From: Paenibacillus_S sp043945595
GTDB taxonomy: Bacteria; Bacillota; Bacilli; Paenibacillales; NBRC-103111
NCBI RefSeq assembly: GCF_043945595.1
Contig: NZ_JBIFNP010000001.1
Span: 620,001 to 684,000 of the forward strand
Reading direction: 5' to 3'
DNA: 64,000 nucleotides
In this document: positions 26,158 through 34,874 of the stretch, piece by piece
Layout of the letters: every line of letters starts with the position of its first letter
Position numbering within the stretch: position 1 is the first letter of the stretch
Made by a program: the position numbers and the translations under genes
Notes under the pieces: model-generated
The model's input: only the letters and a program-made list of their open reading frames with translations
Database searches by the model: none
Told to the model about the DNA's origin: nothing

Positions 26158-27421
26158 GTGGAACTGGATATTATAGCTATAAGACGCGATTTGCACGCCC
26201 ACCCGGAGGTAGGATTTACTGAATTCCGGACGGCCTCGAAGGTTGTTGAGATTCTTCAGTCGCTTGGTTATGAAGTGGTGTTCGGACAGGACGCGATCGA
26301 CGGTCACTTCACGCAGAGGGCTGCCCTCGGAGGAAGTGCTGGAGAACGCATACCAGCGGGCGCTGCGCGACGGCGCCAATCCCGAGATCGTCAAGCATAT
26401 GCGCGGCGGCTACACGGCCGTCATCGGGACTTTGAAAGGCAGTGCGCCGGGCCCGACGGTCGGCTTCCGTTTTGATATGGACGCGCTGCCGATCCGGGAA
26501 AGCGCGGATGCCGATCACATTCCCCAGGCCGAGGGATTTCGCTCCTTATATGAAGGGAACATGCACGCCTGCTCGCATGACGGTCATACGGCCGTCGGCT
26601 TGGGACTGGCTGCGAAGCTCGCGGACGGCAGCTTTCACGGCACTGTCAAGCTGATTTTCCAGCCTGCCGAAGAAGGAGTGCGCGGCGCTTACGCGATGGT
26701 GCAAAAGGGATGCCTGGATGATGTAGACTATTTGTTCTGCCATCATCAAGGCACGGAGGTGCCCACCGGCGAGTTCCACGGCGGCGGACAAGGCTTTCTC
26801 GCCAGCACGAAGCTGGCAGCCCGCTTTTACGGCGTGCCGTCCCATGCGGGGGCTTCGCCCGAGAAGGGGCGCAACGCGCTGCTCGGTGCGGCAACGGCGC
26901 TGCTGAACATTCACGCGATTCCCCGCTTTTCCACAGGCTCGACGCGCGTGAACGTCGGCGTGCTGGAGGGCGGGACGGCGGCGAACATCATCCCCGAGTT
27001 TGCCCGGATGGTCGTGGAAACCCGCTCGGTTTCCGAGGAAGCGAACAACGAGCTGGAGCAGCGGGTTCGCAGCATTATCGCCCACAGCGCCGGCATGCAC
27101 GAGCTGCGTCACGAGATCGATGTGATCGGCGCGGCGATTCCGATCCGCTGCGATGCTGAGCTGGTCAAGCTGGCGGTGGAGGAAGCCGGGCAGGTGAAAG
27201 GCTTCCATACGATCAAGGACAGCGTGGACAGCGCGATGGGCAGCGAGGACGCCAGCTTTATGATCCGCAGAGTACAGGAGCTGGGAGGCAAGGGGACCTA
27301 TATGATTATCGGGTCGCACCTGCCGGCGCCGCACCATCATCCGAAGTTTGATATCGACGAAGTCATCCTGCCGCGGGGCGTAGAGCTGCTGCACCGCATT
27401 GCAAGACGCGTGCTGCAATAA
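26158..27421 (+). pseudogene. AbgA-type M20 amidohydrolase, frameshifted
   Basis: The joined product is about 420 residues. It is an M20-family di-metal peptidase/amidohydrolase resembling AbgA, the p-aminobenzoyl-glutamate hydrolase subunit A. The N-terminus IRRDLHAHPEVGFTEFRT, the metal ligands MHACSHDGHTAV and PAEEGVRGA, CHHQG, and the late GSEDASFMI are visible. The frame changes between about 26300 and 26318, where one extra base is present: before it the sequence reads FGQDAID, after it SRRGLPSEEVLENAYQRAL. GTG 26158 is favoured as start because AGGAGG at 26141-26146 is too close to ATG 26149. It should hydrolyse the compound brought in by AbgT, working with the AbgB-type protein at 30624. 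Confidence 0.8.
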
Positions 27422-27585
27422 ACCGCTTAAGTCGGGCCGGCTTGCAAGCTGCCGGATTCGCGACAATTAGAGCCGAGGGCTGTTTCTCTTGAAGAAGAGA
27501 GGCAGCCCTTGCCTTATATGAGGATGCGTGTGTGAGGGATAAGGGGCTAAACCTGGACACGGTCTTTTTCCCCGGCTTTACCGGA

Positions 27586-27594
27586 TGGTATAAT
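27586..27594 (+). promoter_or_regulatory. Possible extended -10 promoter of the regulator gene
   Basis: TGGTATAAT is an extended -10 element (TGN before TATAAT at 27589-27594). No good -35 box is seen at 17 bp. The regulator ATG is 37 bases downstream behind AGAGGAGCAGAG. Confidence 0.5.
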
Positions 27595-27631
27595 GTACCT
27601 GATTATATAATTCATATAGAGGAGCAGAGCT

Positions 27632-28947
27632 ATGGTGTATCGATTCGGAGTCATTGGGCCCGAGCCCTCCGTCCAGAAAATTTTGGACGTTGCCCGTGAA
27701 ATGGAGACCGAGGCTCTCCTGGTTCCTTTTCCCTATGTGCATGTACAGGAGTCGAAGGCGCTGATCGAAGGCCACCATCACGAAGTCAACGGATGGCTTT
27801 TTTCGGGCCGATCCCTTATACATATGCCAAAGAGTTTTTGGGCGATCATGCCAATATCGTCTATTGCAAGCCAACCGGCGCCAGCTTATACAAGGCTATG
27901 CTGCAGATGTCGATGGATTTGGGACAGCTGAGCACCCGGATTTCGATCGATATGATCGATTCCGAGGATGTCGACTTCAAGGAATCGTTCTGCGAAGCCG
28001 GCATTCCTGTCGACAACATACATATGACCATGTTTAACGGGTCCAGCTACGACAAGCCCGACGAGCTCATCCGGTTCCATCTCGATTTGTGGAAGCAGGG
28101 AAAAACCGAAGCGGCGCTGACCTGCATGAACTTCGTCCACAGCTCCCTGCGGGAGGCGGGGGTTCCCGCCTATCGGATCGAGATGACCAAGCTCGACATC
28201 CGCCAAGCGATGCAGGTGATGATCGAGCAGGCGAAAAGCTCTTACTTCAAGGACACGCAGATCGGCGTGGAAATTATTGAGCTGGATCAGTTTGACCAGC
28301 TGGCCGACAAGACCATGACAAGGTATCATCTGCAGTATCTGGAGCTGAAGATCCGGCAAATTCTTCTCCAGCTATGTGAGAAAATCGACGGGACCCTCAT
28401 CGACAATGGGAATGGACGGTACCAGATTTTCAGCTCCCGCGGAGCCATTGAACGCGAAACGGAAACGCTCAGAGATACGGTCCAGCACATCTCGCTGGAA
28501 GCGGATGTTCCGGTGGCTGTCGGCATCGGGTTCGGCAGCACGGCCTTCTCCGCCGAGAACAACGCCCGCAGAGCGCTGCAGCATGCCAAGGAAAAGGAAG
28601 AGCGGGGCATTGTCATCGTTCAGCAGGACGGGGTCATCGTAGAGGCCGTCGGGGAAGAGGACGAGCTGACCTACGCTTATCGTTCGCACGATAAGGAGCT
28701 GCTGGACAAGCTGGGTCAGGGCAATATCAGCATCAAAACCTATAAGAAAATCGAAGCGCTCGTGCAGCGGATGGGCTGGGACGGCTTTACCACCTCCGAT
28801 TTGTCGGCGCATTTATCGATGACGCAACGAAATGCGCAGCGCATTATGGTCAGCTTATGCGAGCTGGGGCTGGCGGAGGTTCAGGGAGAGGAACTGCAGG
28901 CTGTGCGCGGAAGACCGAGAAAAATATACCGTCTGATACGAAACTAG
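27632..28947 (+). pseudogene. Winged-helix regulator with a GGDEF-like core, frameshifted
   Basis: The joined product is about 438 residues, with three parts. An N-terminal alpha/beta domain (FGVIGPEPSVQKILDVAREM) resembles periplasmic-binding or PrpR-type sensing folds. A middle domain (about 225-340) looks like a degenerate GGDEF/nucleotide-cyclase fold, with NGRYQIFSSRG where GGDEF would lie and VAVGIGFGSTAFSAENNARRAL in the following helix. The C-terminal winged helix (about 370-438) contains DLSAHLSMTQRNAQRIM. I do not recognise a named family. The frame breaks near 27805: adding one G to GGG gives WLFSGPIPYTYAKEF. It lies between the two Abg-type operons and may bind their shared palindromes. 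Confidence 0.65.
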
Positions 28948-28958
28948 ATTGTTGGAAG

Positions 28959-28984
28959 AAGCATCCCGTGCGGATGCTTTTTCG
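28959..28984 (+). terminator. Terminator of the regulator gene
   Basis: AAGCATCC and GGATGCTT form an 8-bp stem around a 5-base loop, followed by TTT. It starts 11 bases after the stop codon. Confidence 0.8.
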
Positions 28985-28992
28985 TATTATTA

Positions 28993-29025
28993 GGTCAGCC
29001 AGAAAAATCTGGTTGGCCTTTTTTA
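28993..29025 (+). terminator. Second terminator hairpin
   Basis: GGTCAGCCAGA pairs with TCTGGTTGGCC with one wobble, then TTTTTT follows. It lies just before the IS110 remnant and may also shield it from readthrough. Confidence 0.75.
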
Positions 29026-29050
29026 GGTTCGGTATAAGATGGCGGTAGCC

Positions 29051-29103
29051 GGGAGAACGAGCGGCTTTTAGGGGGAAAACCCCGGAACAAAAACTGTTCT
29101 CCC
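29051..29103 (+). ncRNA. Structured 5' region of the IS110 element (possible bridge RNA remnant)
   Basis: Upstream of the transposase remnant, GGGAGAAC (29051-29058) pairs with GTTCTCCC (29096-29103), and a nested GGGG-AAAA-CCCC hairpin lies inside. IS110-group elements encode a bispecific bridge RNA in the non-coding segment before the recombinase. The location and structure fit, but I could not define the target- and donor-binding loops, and the element is decayed. Confidence 0.35.
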
Positions 29104-29221
29104 ACTGCCACCCAATAACCATGTTTGAGCTGGTAGAGACCTAGATCTCGTATCACAAGCGAAGCTATGGCGTTGGAGCTATCGTGGGAATGCCGGCGAA
29201 AATTCGTAAAGGAATGGTGGA

Positions 29222-30389
29222 ATGGAACCAGTTGTAGGATTGGGTGTATCAAAAGGAATAAGTGTGGCTCAAGCATTCACTTCGCGAAATGAAGTGGCAG
29301 GGAAATCGAAGAGTATCGCCCACACGGAGGAAGGATTTGAAGAATTTGGAGAATGGCTTGAAGAACTGCGTCTAAAAACGGGAAAAGAACCAGTAGTGGT
29401 CCGTAGAAGCAACGGGGCATTACCATCGAGGGCTCGTAGCCTTTATGGAACGAAGTGGGGTTCGCCACATGGTCATTAATCCACTGCAATCCAAACGAGC
29501 AAAGGGCTCTCAACTACGAAAAGTAAAAACAGATACCGTAGATGCTTGACACTTAGCAGAGATGTACTACCGTGGCGACGTTAAACCTCATCGGCATGGA
29601 GATAAGCAGCTTTTAGAGCTTCAGCATCTTACAAGACAGCATGAGTTCATAACGGCGATGTATGTGCAAGCCAAGCTGAATATGCGGGCGTTACTTGACC
29701 AAGTCTTTCCGACCTTCGAAGGTGTGTTTTATGATCTGTATTCCCAAACAGCAATGCGAGTTTTGCAGCAATATTTGAGCGGGGTAGTGATCACAGAGGA
29801 GACCATTCTGGAAACCGTGCAAAGATCACACGGGAAAACCTGGATTCGAGAAAAGCTGGCACAGCTTCAAAGTGTGGCTCCAAGTCAAGGACGGAGCCCA
29901 GCACAAACGATAGCTTTGCAAAGTATGCTAGGCTTGCTACTTGCATTCCAAGAGCAACTGGGGCACTTGGAGCAGCAGATCGAGGAAACGGTCGCTGTGA
30001 TCCCTGAAGTGGCTCTTCTTAAAACAATCCCGGGTGTTGGAGATAAATTGGCTGCCGCGCTGGTTGCCGAGATCGGAGACGCTACTCAGTTTGGACATGC
30101 CAAACAGCTTGTCGCTTACGCAGGATCGGGCCCTAGTGTTTTCAGTTCAGGAAAGTTTACGGCTACAAGCAGTAAGATCACCAAGCGAGGTTCTAAACGA
30201 TTAAGGCGGGCGTTATACATCGCGGTGCAATGTGGTTTACGCAAAGGGAAAAATGAGCGGATCAAGGCCTATTATGACAAGAAAAAGAGAGAGGGCAAGC
30301 CCTACAAGGTGGCCGTGATCGCTTGCGCCAACAAGCTTCTCCATCACGTCTATGCCATCCTCACCCGAGGCGAGCCCTATCACACATAA
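29222..30389 (+). pseudogene. IS110 family transposase, decayed
   Basis: This is a remnant of a DEDD-type IS110 recombinase of about 389 codons. The N-terminal domain starts EPVVGLGVSKG, where active copies have D-V-S-K, so the first catalytic Asp is Gly. A frameshift follows near 29400 (before EATGHYHRGLVAF in the other frame), and a TGA at about 29547 replaces what is normally a Trp codon in VDAWHLAEM. The C-terminal Transposase_20 part (29562 onward: IPGVGDKLAAALVAEIGD, KQLVAYAGSGPS, KRGSKRLRRAL) is open. Three independent lesions make this a true pseudogene, unlike the single-indel genes nearby. It separates the regulator from abgB. IS110 elements lack long terminal inverted repeats, so its ends are not defined. 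Confidence 0.9.
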
Positions 30390-30532
30390 CCAATAAATTC
30401 CATAAACTTCCACGCCAATGGAGGTTTATTTGTCATTTCCATAAAAATTATAACAGAAATTCTTTTGGGTACCAAGATGGTGATGCTTGACAAACATTAG
30501 CTGGTTTTTGTTAGTTCTTATCTGCAGCCTCA

Positions 30533-30560
30533 TTGAAATAAAAAGGATAAAACGGTATAC
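30533..30560 (+). promoter_or_regulatory. Promoter of the abgB-malic enzyme operon
   Basis: TTGAAA (30533-30538), a 16-bp spacer and TATACT (30555-30560) form a good sigma-A promoter, 63 bases before the abgB-type start codon. Confidence 0.6.
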
Positions 30561-30571
30561 TTATTATACGT

Positions 30572-30596
30572 AATTTTCGTAAAATATTCGTTAAAT
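30572..30596. promoter_or_regulatory. Operator shared with the aspA promoter
   Basis: ATTTTCGTAAAAT (30572-30584) is a near-palindrome that repeats, in the opposite orientation, the motif inside the aspA promoter. TATTCGTTAAATA follows directly, resembling half of the second aspA palindrome. The pair lies just after the predicted start site, a repressor position. Confidence 0.6.
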
Positions 30597-30623
30597 AAAA
30601 GGCATAAAAGGAGAGACTGGCAG

Positions 30624-32027
30624 ATGAACGCTGTACAACACATTTCCGAGCTCATTGAGCGTAAGCGAGAGCAGTTTATCGAAATCAGCAACCAAATATG
30701 GGAGTTCGCCGAAACCCGTTTCGAGGAATTCCGTTCCGCCGAGCTGCTGTGCCGCGCGCTGGAGCAGGAAGGCTTTACCGTCGAACGCGGAGCGGGAGGC
30801 ATTGAAACGGCATTTATCGCCAGTTATGGCAGCGGAAAGCCGGTGGTTGCCGTGCTGGGCGAGTTCGATGCCCTGTCCGGCTTAAGCCAGAAGCGGGCCA
30901 GCAGCGAGCAGGAGCCGGTCGTCCCCGGGGGCAACGGACACGGCTGCGGCCATAATCTGCTCGGTACCGGCGCGCTGGCGGCAGCGGTGGCGGTAAAACA
31001 GCTGATGGAGGAGCAGGGCATTGCGGGAACCGTGCGCTATTACGGCTGTCCGGGGGAAGAGGGCGGCTCCGGCAAAACGTTTATGGTCCGCGAAGGCTTG
31101 TTCGATGATATTGATTTTGCAGTCAGCTGGCATCCGATGGATTACAACAGCATCATGTCTATGAATTCCCTTGCCAACTATCAAATCTATTATAAATTCA
31201 AGGGAAAAAGCTCGCACGCGGCCGCTTCGCCGCATTTGGGAAGAAGCGCGCTCGATGCGGTGGAGCTGATGAATGTCGGCGTCAATTATTTGCGCGAGCA
31301 CATCATTCAGGAAGCCAGGGTTCACTATGCGGTGACGAATACGGGCGGGCTGTCTCCGAACGTGGTTCAGCCTACGGCGGAAGTGCTTTATTTGATCCGT
31401 GCTCCTCAAATTTCGCAGGCCAAAGATATTTATGACCGCGTCAGCGATATTGCCCGGGGGGCGGCGCTGATGACAGGGACGGAAGTGCAGATCGTATTCG
31501 ATAAAGCCTGCTCCAACCTGGTTCCGAATGAAACGCTGGAGAAAGTGATGTACCGGAAGTTCGAGGAGCTGGGCATTCCTCAGCACGATGAGCAGGAGCG
31601 GGAGCTGGCCCGGTCGGTACGGTCTACTTTGACCGATGCGGAGATCGCCTCCGCACCGAATATTCCTGCCGGCATGAGGGAGAAGGAGCTGGCGGACCAG
31701 CTGAACCCGTACGTGAACGGCTTGTTCCTGAGCGGATCGACGGATGTAGGCGATGTCAGCTGGATCGCTCCGACCGCGCAATGCACGACCGCATGCTTTG
31801 TAGTGGGCTCGGCTCCGCACAGCTGGCAGTGGGTATCGCTTGGGGCGACCTCCATTGCCCATAAGGGCATGCTCCATGCCGGTAAAGTCATGGCGGCGAC
31901 CGTCATTGAAGCGATGCAGCGTCCGGAGCTGATGGAGCAGGCCAAGGCGGAGCTGAAAAGCCGCTTGAACGGCCAGGCCTACAGCTGCCCGATTCCTGGA
32001 GACGTCAAGGCTTCGGCCAAAAAATAA
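30624..32027 (+). CDS. abgB: AbgB-type M20 amidohydrolase (p-aminobenzoyl-glutamate hydrolase subunit B-like)
   Basis: This 467-residue M20-family metal hydrolase is close to AbgB in length and motifs. It shows IWEFAETRFEEFRSAELL near the start, LGEFDALSGLSQ, the metal-ligand segment GHGCGHNLLGTGAL (about residues 109-122), YGCPGEEGGSGK, and SWHPMDYNS. The dimerisation domain begins YKFKGKSSHAAASPHLGRSALDA, and the C-terminal GSTDVGDVSW and GATSIAHKGM are typical of AbgB rather than of ArgE or DapE. E. coli AbgA and AbgB form a heteromer that releases glutamate from p-aminobenzoyl-glutamate. ATG 30624 follows AAAGGAGAGAC. It is the first gene of an operon with malic enzyme. Confidence 0.9.
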   Translation: MNAVQHISELIERKREQFIEISNQIWEFAETRFEEFRSAELLCRALEQEGFTVERGAGGIETAFIASYGSGKPVVAVLGEFDALSGLSQKRASSEQEPVVPGGNGHGCGHNLLGTGALAAAVAVKQLMEEQGIAGTVRYYGCPGEEGGSGKTFMVREGLFDDIDFAVSWHPMDYNSIMSMNSLANYQIYYKFKGKSSHAAASPHLGRSALDAVELMNVGVNYLREHIIQEARVHYAVTNTGGLSPNVVQPTAEVLYLIRAPQISQAKDIYDRVSDIARGAALMTGTEVQIVFDKACSNLVPNETLEKVMYRKFEELGIPQHDEQERELARSVRSTLTDAEIASAPNIPAGMREKELADQLNPYVNGLFLSGSTDVGDVSWIAPTAQCTTACFVVGSAPHSWQWVSLGATSIAHKGMLHAGKVMAATVIEAMQRPELMEQAKAELKSRLNGQAYSCPIPGDVKASAKK

Positions 32028-32059
32028 ACTTAAATCGAAGGGGTAAAGGAGAACAGGCA

Positions 32060-33463
32060 TTGGCATATAACAGTGTAATCGTAAGGCTGGAGCTGGACCA
32101 TGCGAAGGTGAATTTTGGGGATGTGGCCTTCGCCATCAGTCAAGCGGGGGGCGATATTACCTCCATTGACGTCATTCGGGCCGGGCAGGAGAATTCGATC
32201 CGAGATATTACGGTCAGTGCGGCGGATACCAGCGAGAATGGAGTCGTTGAAGCGCTCCGGCAGCTGGACGGCATCCGTGTCATTAATACATCCGACAGCA
32301 CCTTTTTGGCCCATTTGGGCGGAAAAATCTCGATTCAGCCTACCATGCCGATAAAGAACCGGGATGATCTGTCCAAGGTGTACACGCCGGGCGTAGCGCG
32401 CGTATGCGCGGCTATTTCCGAAAATCCGCAAAAAGCGTATTCGCTGACGATCAAAAGAAACACGGTTGCGGTAGTGACCGACGGAACCGCCGTGCTCGGC
32501 TTGGGAGACATCGGACCCGCAGCCGCGGCTCCGGTTATGGAAGGCAAAGCGATGCTGTTCAAGCAGCTTGCGGATGTAGACGCATTCCCGCTGTGCCTCG
32601 CTACACAAGATACGGAGGAAATCATCCGCACGATTAAAGCGGTGAGTCCGATCTTCGGAGGCATTAATTTGGAGGATATCAGCTCGCCCCGCTGCTTCGA
32701 GATCGAGACGCGGCTGAGCGAGGAGCTTGATATTCCGATTTTTCATGATGATCAGCACGGAACGGCTGTCGTCGTAATTGCGGGCTTGCTGAACGCGCTG
32801 AAGGTTGTCGGCAAGCAGATGGACGAAATCTGCGTCGTCGTCAACGGAGTCGGCGCTGCAGGCGTATCGATCTGCAAAATGCTTCTTGCCGCCGGCGTGA
32901 AGCGTCTCGTTCCCGTGGATCGGGAAGGAGCCATTGTGCGCGGAGAGCGCTATGCTCACCCGATGTGGCAGTGGCTTGCGGAGCAGCCCCAGGTAGAGTG
33001 GACTGCGGGAACCCTGCGGGAGGTGCTGCGCGGAGCCGACGTGTTTATCGGCGTATCGCGGGGCGGTCTGCTGGACGCCGAGGATATGCGGGGCATGGCG
33101 GCGGACAATATCGTGTTCGCGATGGCGAATCCGAAGCCGGAGATTGATCCGGAGGAGGCTCTGCCCCACGTCCGCGTATTTGCGACAGGCCGCAGCGACT
33201 ACCCGAACCAGATTAACAACGTGCTGGTATTCCCGGGATTGTTCCGCGGCGCTCTCGACTGCCGGGCCCGCCGGATTAACGAGCCGATGAAGCTTGCGGC
33301 GGCCCGCGCTATCGCGTCGGTCGTCTCGGAGAAGGAACTGAATGAGCAGTACATTATTCCAAGCATATTTAACGAGCAGGTGGTTGCCAAGGTGAGAAGG
33401 GCTGTAATCGAAGCGGCTATTCTGACCGGAACAGCCCGCAGAATTCCGCCGGATTTCCGATAA
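32060..33463 (+). CDS. NAD(P)-dependent malic enzyme with N-terminal ACT domain
   Basis: This 467-residue enzyme oxidatively decarboxylates malate to pyruvate. An ACT-type regulatory domain occupies about residues 1-80 (RLELDHAKVNFGDVAFAISQAGGDI). The malic enzyme N-domain follows with YTPGVARVC, TDGTAVLGLGDIGP and HDDQHGTAVV (metal and substrate residues), then the NAD domain with VNGVGAAGVSICKMLL and FAMANPKPEI. ACT domains usually bind amino acids, fitting a pathway fed by amino acids. The start is TTG 32060 behind AAAGGAG; it lies 32 bases after abgB. In the cluster it would drain fumarate-derived malate produced after aspartase. Confidence 0.9.
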   Translation: MAYNSVIVRLELDHAKVNFGDVAFAISQAGGDITSIDVIRAGQENSIRDITVSAADTSENGVVEALRQLDGIRVINTSDSTFLAHLGGKISIQPTMPIKNRDDLSKVYTPGVARVCAAISENPQKAYSLTIKRNTVAVVTDGTAVLGLGDIGPAAAAPVMEGKAMLFKQLADVDAFPLCLATQDTEEIIRTIKAVSPIFGGINLEDISSPRCFEIETRLSEELDIPIFHDDQHGTAVVVIAGLLNALKVVGKQMDEICVVVNGVGAAGVSICKMLLAAGVKRLVPVDREGAIVRGERYAHPMWQWLAEQPQVEWTAGTLREVLRGADVFIGVSRGGLLDAEDMRGMAADNIVFAMANPKPEIDPEEALPHVRVFATGRSDYPNQINNVLVFPGLFRGALDCRARRINEPMKLAAARAIASVVSEKELNEQYIIPSIFNEQVVAKVRRAVIEAAILTGTARRIPPDFR

Positions 33464-33501
33464 TCCGGTTCACCGTGAACGGGACCTGCCGTTCGCATCG
33501 C

Positions 33502-33533
33502 AGCCCGGCCAGTATAGCACTGGCCGGGCTTTT
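33502..33533 (+). terminator. Terminator of the abgB-malic enzyme operon
   Basis: AGCCCGGCCAGT and ACTGGCCGGGCT form a perfect 12-bp stem around ATAGC, then TTT. From here to 33797 there is no gene; the stretch presumably holds the promoter of the next pair, but I could not assign it. Confidence 0.9.
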
Positions 33534-33797
33534 CTATAGCATTCTATACAAGTGCAGGCTCCCGCGAGACATAGATTCGAGATAAAGGGTTATTCTCCTT
33601 TCTCTTCATTTATAGTAGAGACAGCTTTCTTGTAAAGCCGCTATGACCTTATGAAAAATGGGGCAATGGGATGGTAGATATATCCATGACGAAGCTATAT
33701 ACGGATCATATATTACTATAGACAATCTGTTAGCTCTCAGTTCATAGATAAGGTAACGGGTTAGTCTAATCCAAGGTGAAGAAAGGAAGAGGATCTG

Positions 33798-34058
33798 ATG
33801 GCTGACAAAAAGCACTATAGCGGCAGCACAGGAGTTGTGATTCTTCGTTTTGACGGCGGTGACTACGCCATTGTCTCGGAGAACCATTCCGGAGACATTC
33901 CGTCGGCGTGCCTTGCCTTATTGGTTCCTAATGCAGCCCTTCCGGGCCGTGCAGCCGAAGCAATCGACTGCTTGACTTCAGACGGTTTTCGCGTTGTAGC
34001 CTTCAACCAAGTTGGTACAGACGACCTGGTTTACACGCTGGTCAAATCCGGACGTTAA
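33798..34058 (+). CDS. Small conserved protein of unknown function, paralogue of the next gene
   Basis: This 86-residue soluble protein has no signal peptide or membrane segment. Its body (GVVILRFDGGDYAIVSENHSGDIPSACLALLVPNAALPGRAAEAIDCLTSDGFRVVAFNQVGTDDLVYTLV, read in blocks) matches the C-terminal 80 residues of the following protein at well over half of positions. I do not recognise the family. ATG 33798 follows AAAGGAAGAGG. Invariant points between the two are LRFD, YAIVSE, HSG-IP, CLALL, RAA-AIDCL, DGF and DL-YTLV. Confidence 0.7.
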   Translation: MADKKHYSGSTGVVILRFDGGDYAIVSENHSGDIPSACLALLVPNAALPGRAAEAIDCLTSDGFRVVAFNQVGTDDLVYTLVKSGR

Positions 34059-34097
34059 GAAGAGGGGCTGTATCCCAGAGGAAAGGAGCGAATAGCC

Positions 34098-34586
34098 TTG
34101 AGTATCTTTGAGAGAATCCTAGAAGCAATCAGCGGTCTCGACGTTGAGGAAATTGAAATTAAGTTCCGGAATGGAAAAAAGAAAAAATACAAACTGGATG
34201 GCTTGAGCGGCATCATAGCATTGGAACGAATTACGAGATGGCTTAGCAATATTGACTGGGATAAAGTGAAAGAAGTCGAAATTGAATTGGCCAACGGGGA
34301 AGAATTGAAATTCAAACCAAATGGAAGCGGCGATTCAGGCATCCCCGCACCTATGGGTCCATCAGGTGTAGTTAATCTGCGCTTTGACAGCGCCACCTAT
34401 GCCATTGTTTCAGAGGATCATTCCGGCGTCATTCCGTTTGATTGTCTGGCGCTTCTGCAGCCTGATCCGGCACTGCCCAATCGTGCTGCGGCTGCCATCG
34501 ATTGTCTGATCGAAGACGGCTTTGAGATCCAAAGCTTCAGCCTGATCGGCACCAACGATCTGATCTACACACTTGTTAGATCCTAA
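34098..34586 (+). CDS. Protein of unknown function with an added N-terminal domain, paralogue of the preceding gene
   Basis: This 162-residue protein has two parts. Residues 1-75 are charged and contain two copies of a strand-like pattern, EEIEIKFRNGKKKKYKL and KEVEIELANGEELKFK, an internal repeat. Residues 85-162 are homologous to the whole of the upstream 86-residue protein. No signal, membrane segment or known catalytic motif is seen. The start is TTG at 34098, with AGGAAAGGAGC upstream. It lies 39 bases after its paralogue and is probably co-transcribed, ending at the 34655 terminator. A toxin-antitoxin or binding-protein role cannot be judged from sequence alone. Confidence 0.7.
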   Translation: MSIFERILEAISGLDVEEIEIKFRNGKKKKYKLDGLSGIIALERITRWLSNIDWDKVKEVEIELANGEELKFKPNGSGDSGIPAPMGPSGVVNLRFDSATYAIVSEDHSGVIPFDCLALLQPDPALPNRAAAAIDCLIEDGFEIQSFSLIGTNDLIYTLVRS

Positions 34587-34654
34587 GCTTGATTCCAGCT
34601 TGAAGATATACTCCCTCTCGGATTATGCATAGAGACTTCGGTCTATATATCATT

Positions 34655-34685
34655 CAGGTCAGCCGGTTTCCGGCTGACCTGTTTT
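34655..34685 (+). terminator. Terminator of the small paralogue pair
   Basis: CAGGTCAGCCGG pairs perfectly with CCGGCTGACCTG around TTT, followed by TTTT. Confidence 0.9.
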
Positions 34686-34728
34686 GTATTTAGGCAGTTC
34701 CTGCCGCTCCTTTTTAATCGCAAGCTTT

Positions 34729-34790
34729 AAGCGTCGGCCCATCGATCCGTTTCCCGTAAAATGGACAAAAACCGACGCTTTTCGATTTTT
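34729..34790. terminator. Hairpin with T tail, possible second terminator
   Basis: AAGCGTCGG (34729-34737) pairs with CCGACGCTT (34772-34780) across a 34-base loop, followed by TTCGATTTTTT. The loop is long for a classical terminator. The 34587-35213 stretch otherwise contains a palindromic repeat (next entry) and no gene. Confidence 0.4.
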
Positions 34791-34874
34791 TTATGAATGC
34801 CGCTCTTAAATTTGAAGGGACGTTTGCTCCGATAGACGTCATAGGTTAGGCATGGTTTTTTAAAAATGAGCTTT

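Noticed and set aside
29540..29560. TGA read as tryptophan or selenocysteine in the IS110 transposase
   Set aside because: TGA stops genes normally elsewhere in the window, and the same transposase also has a frameshift and a lost catalytic Asp, so decay explains it.
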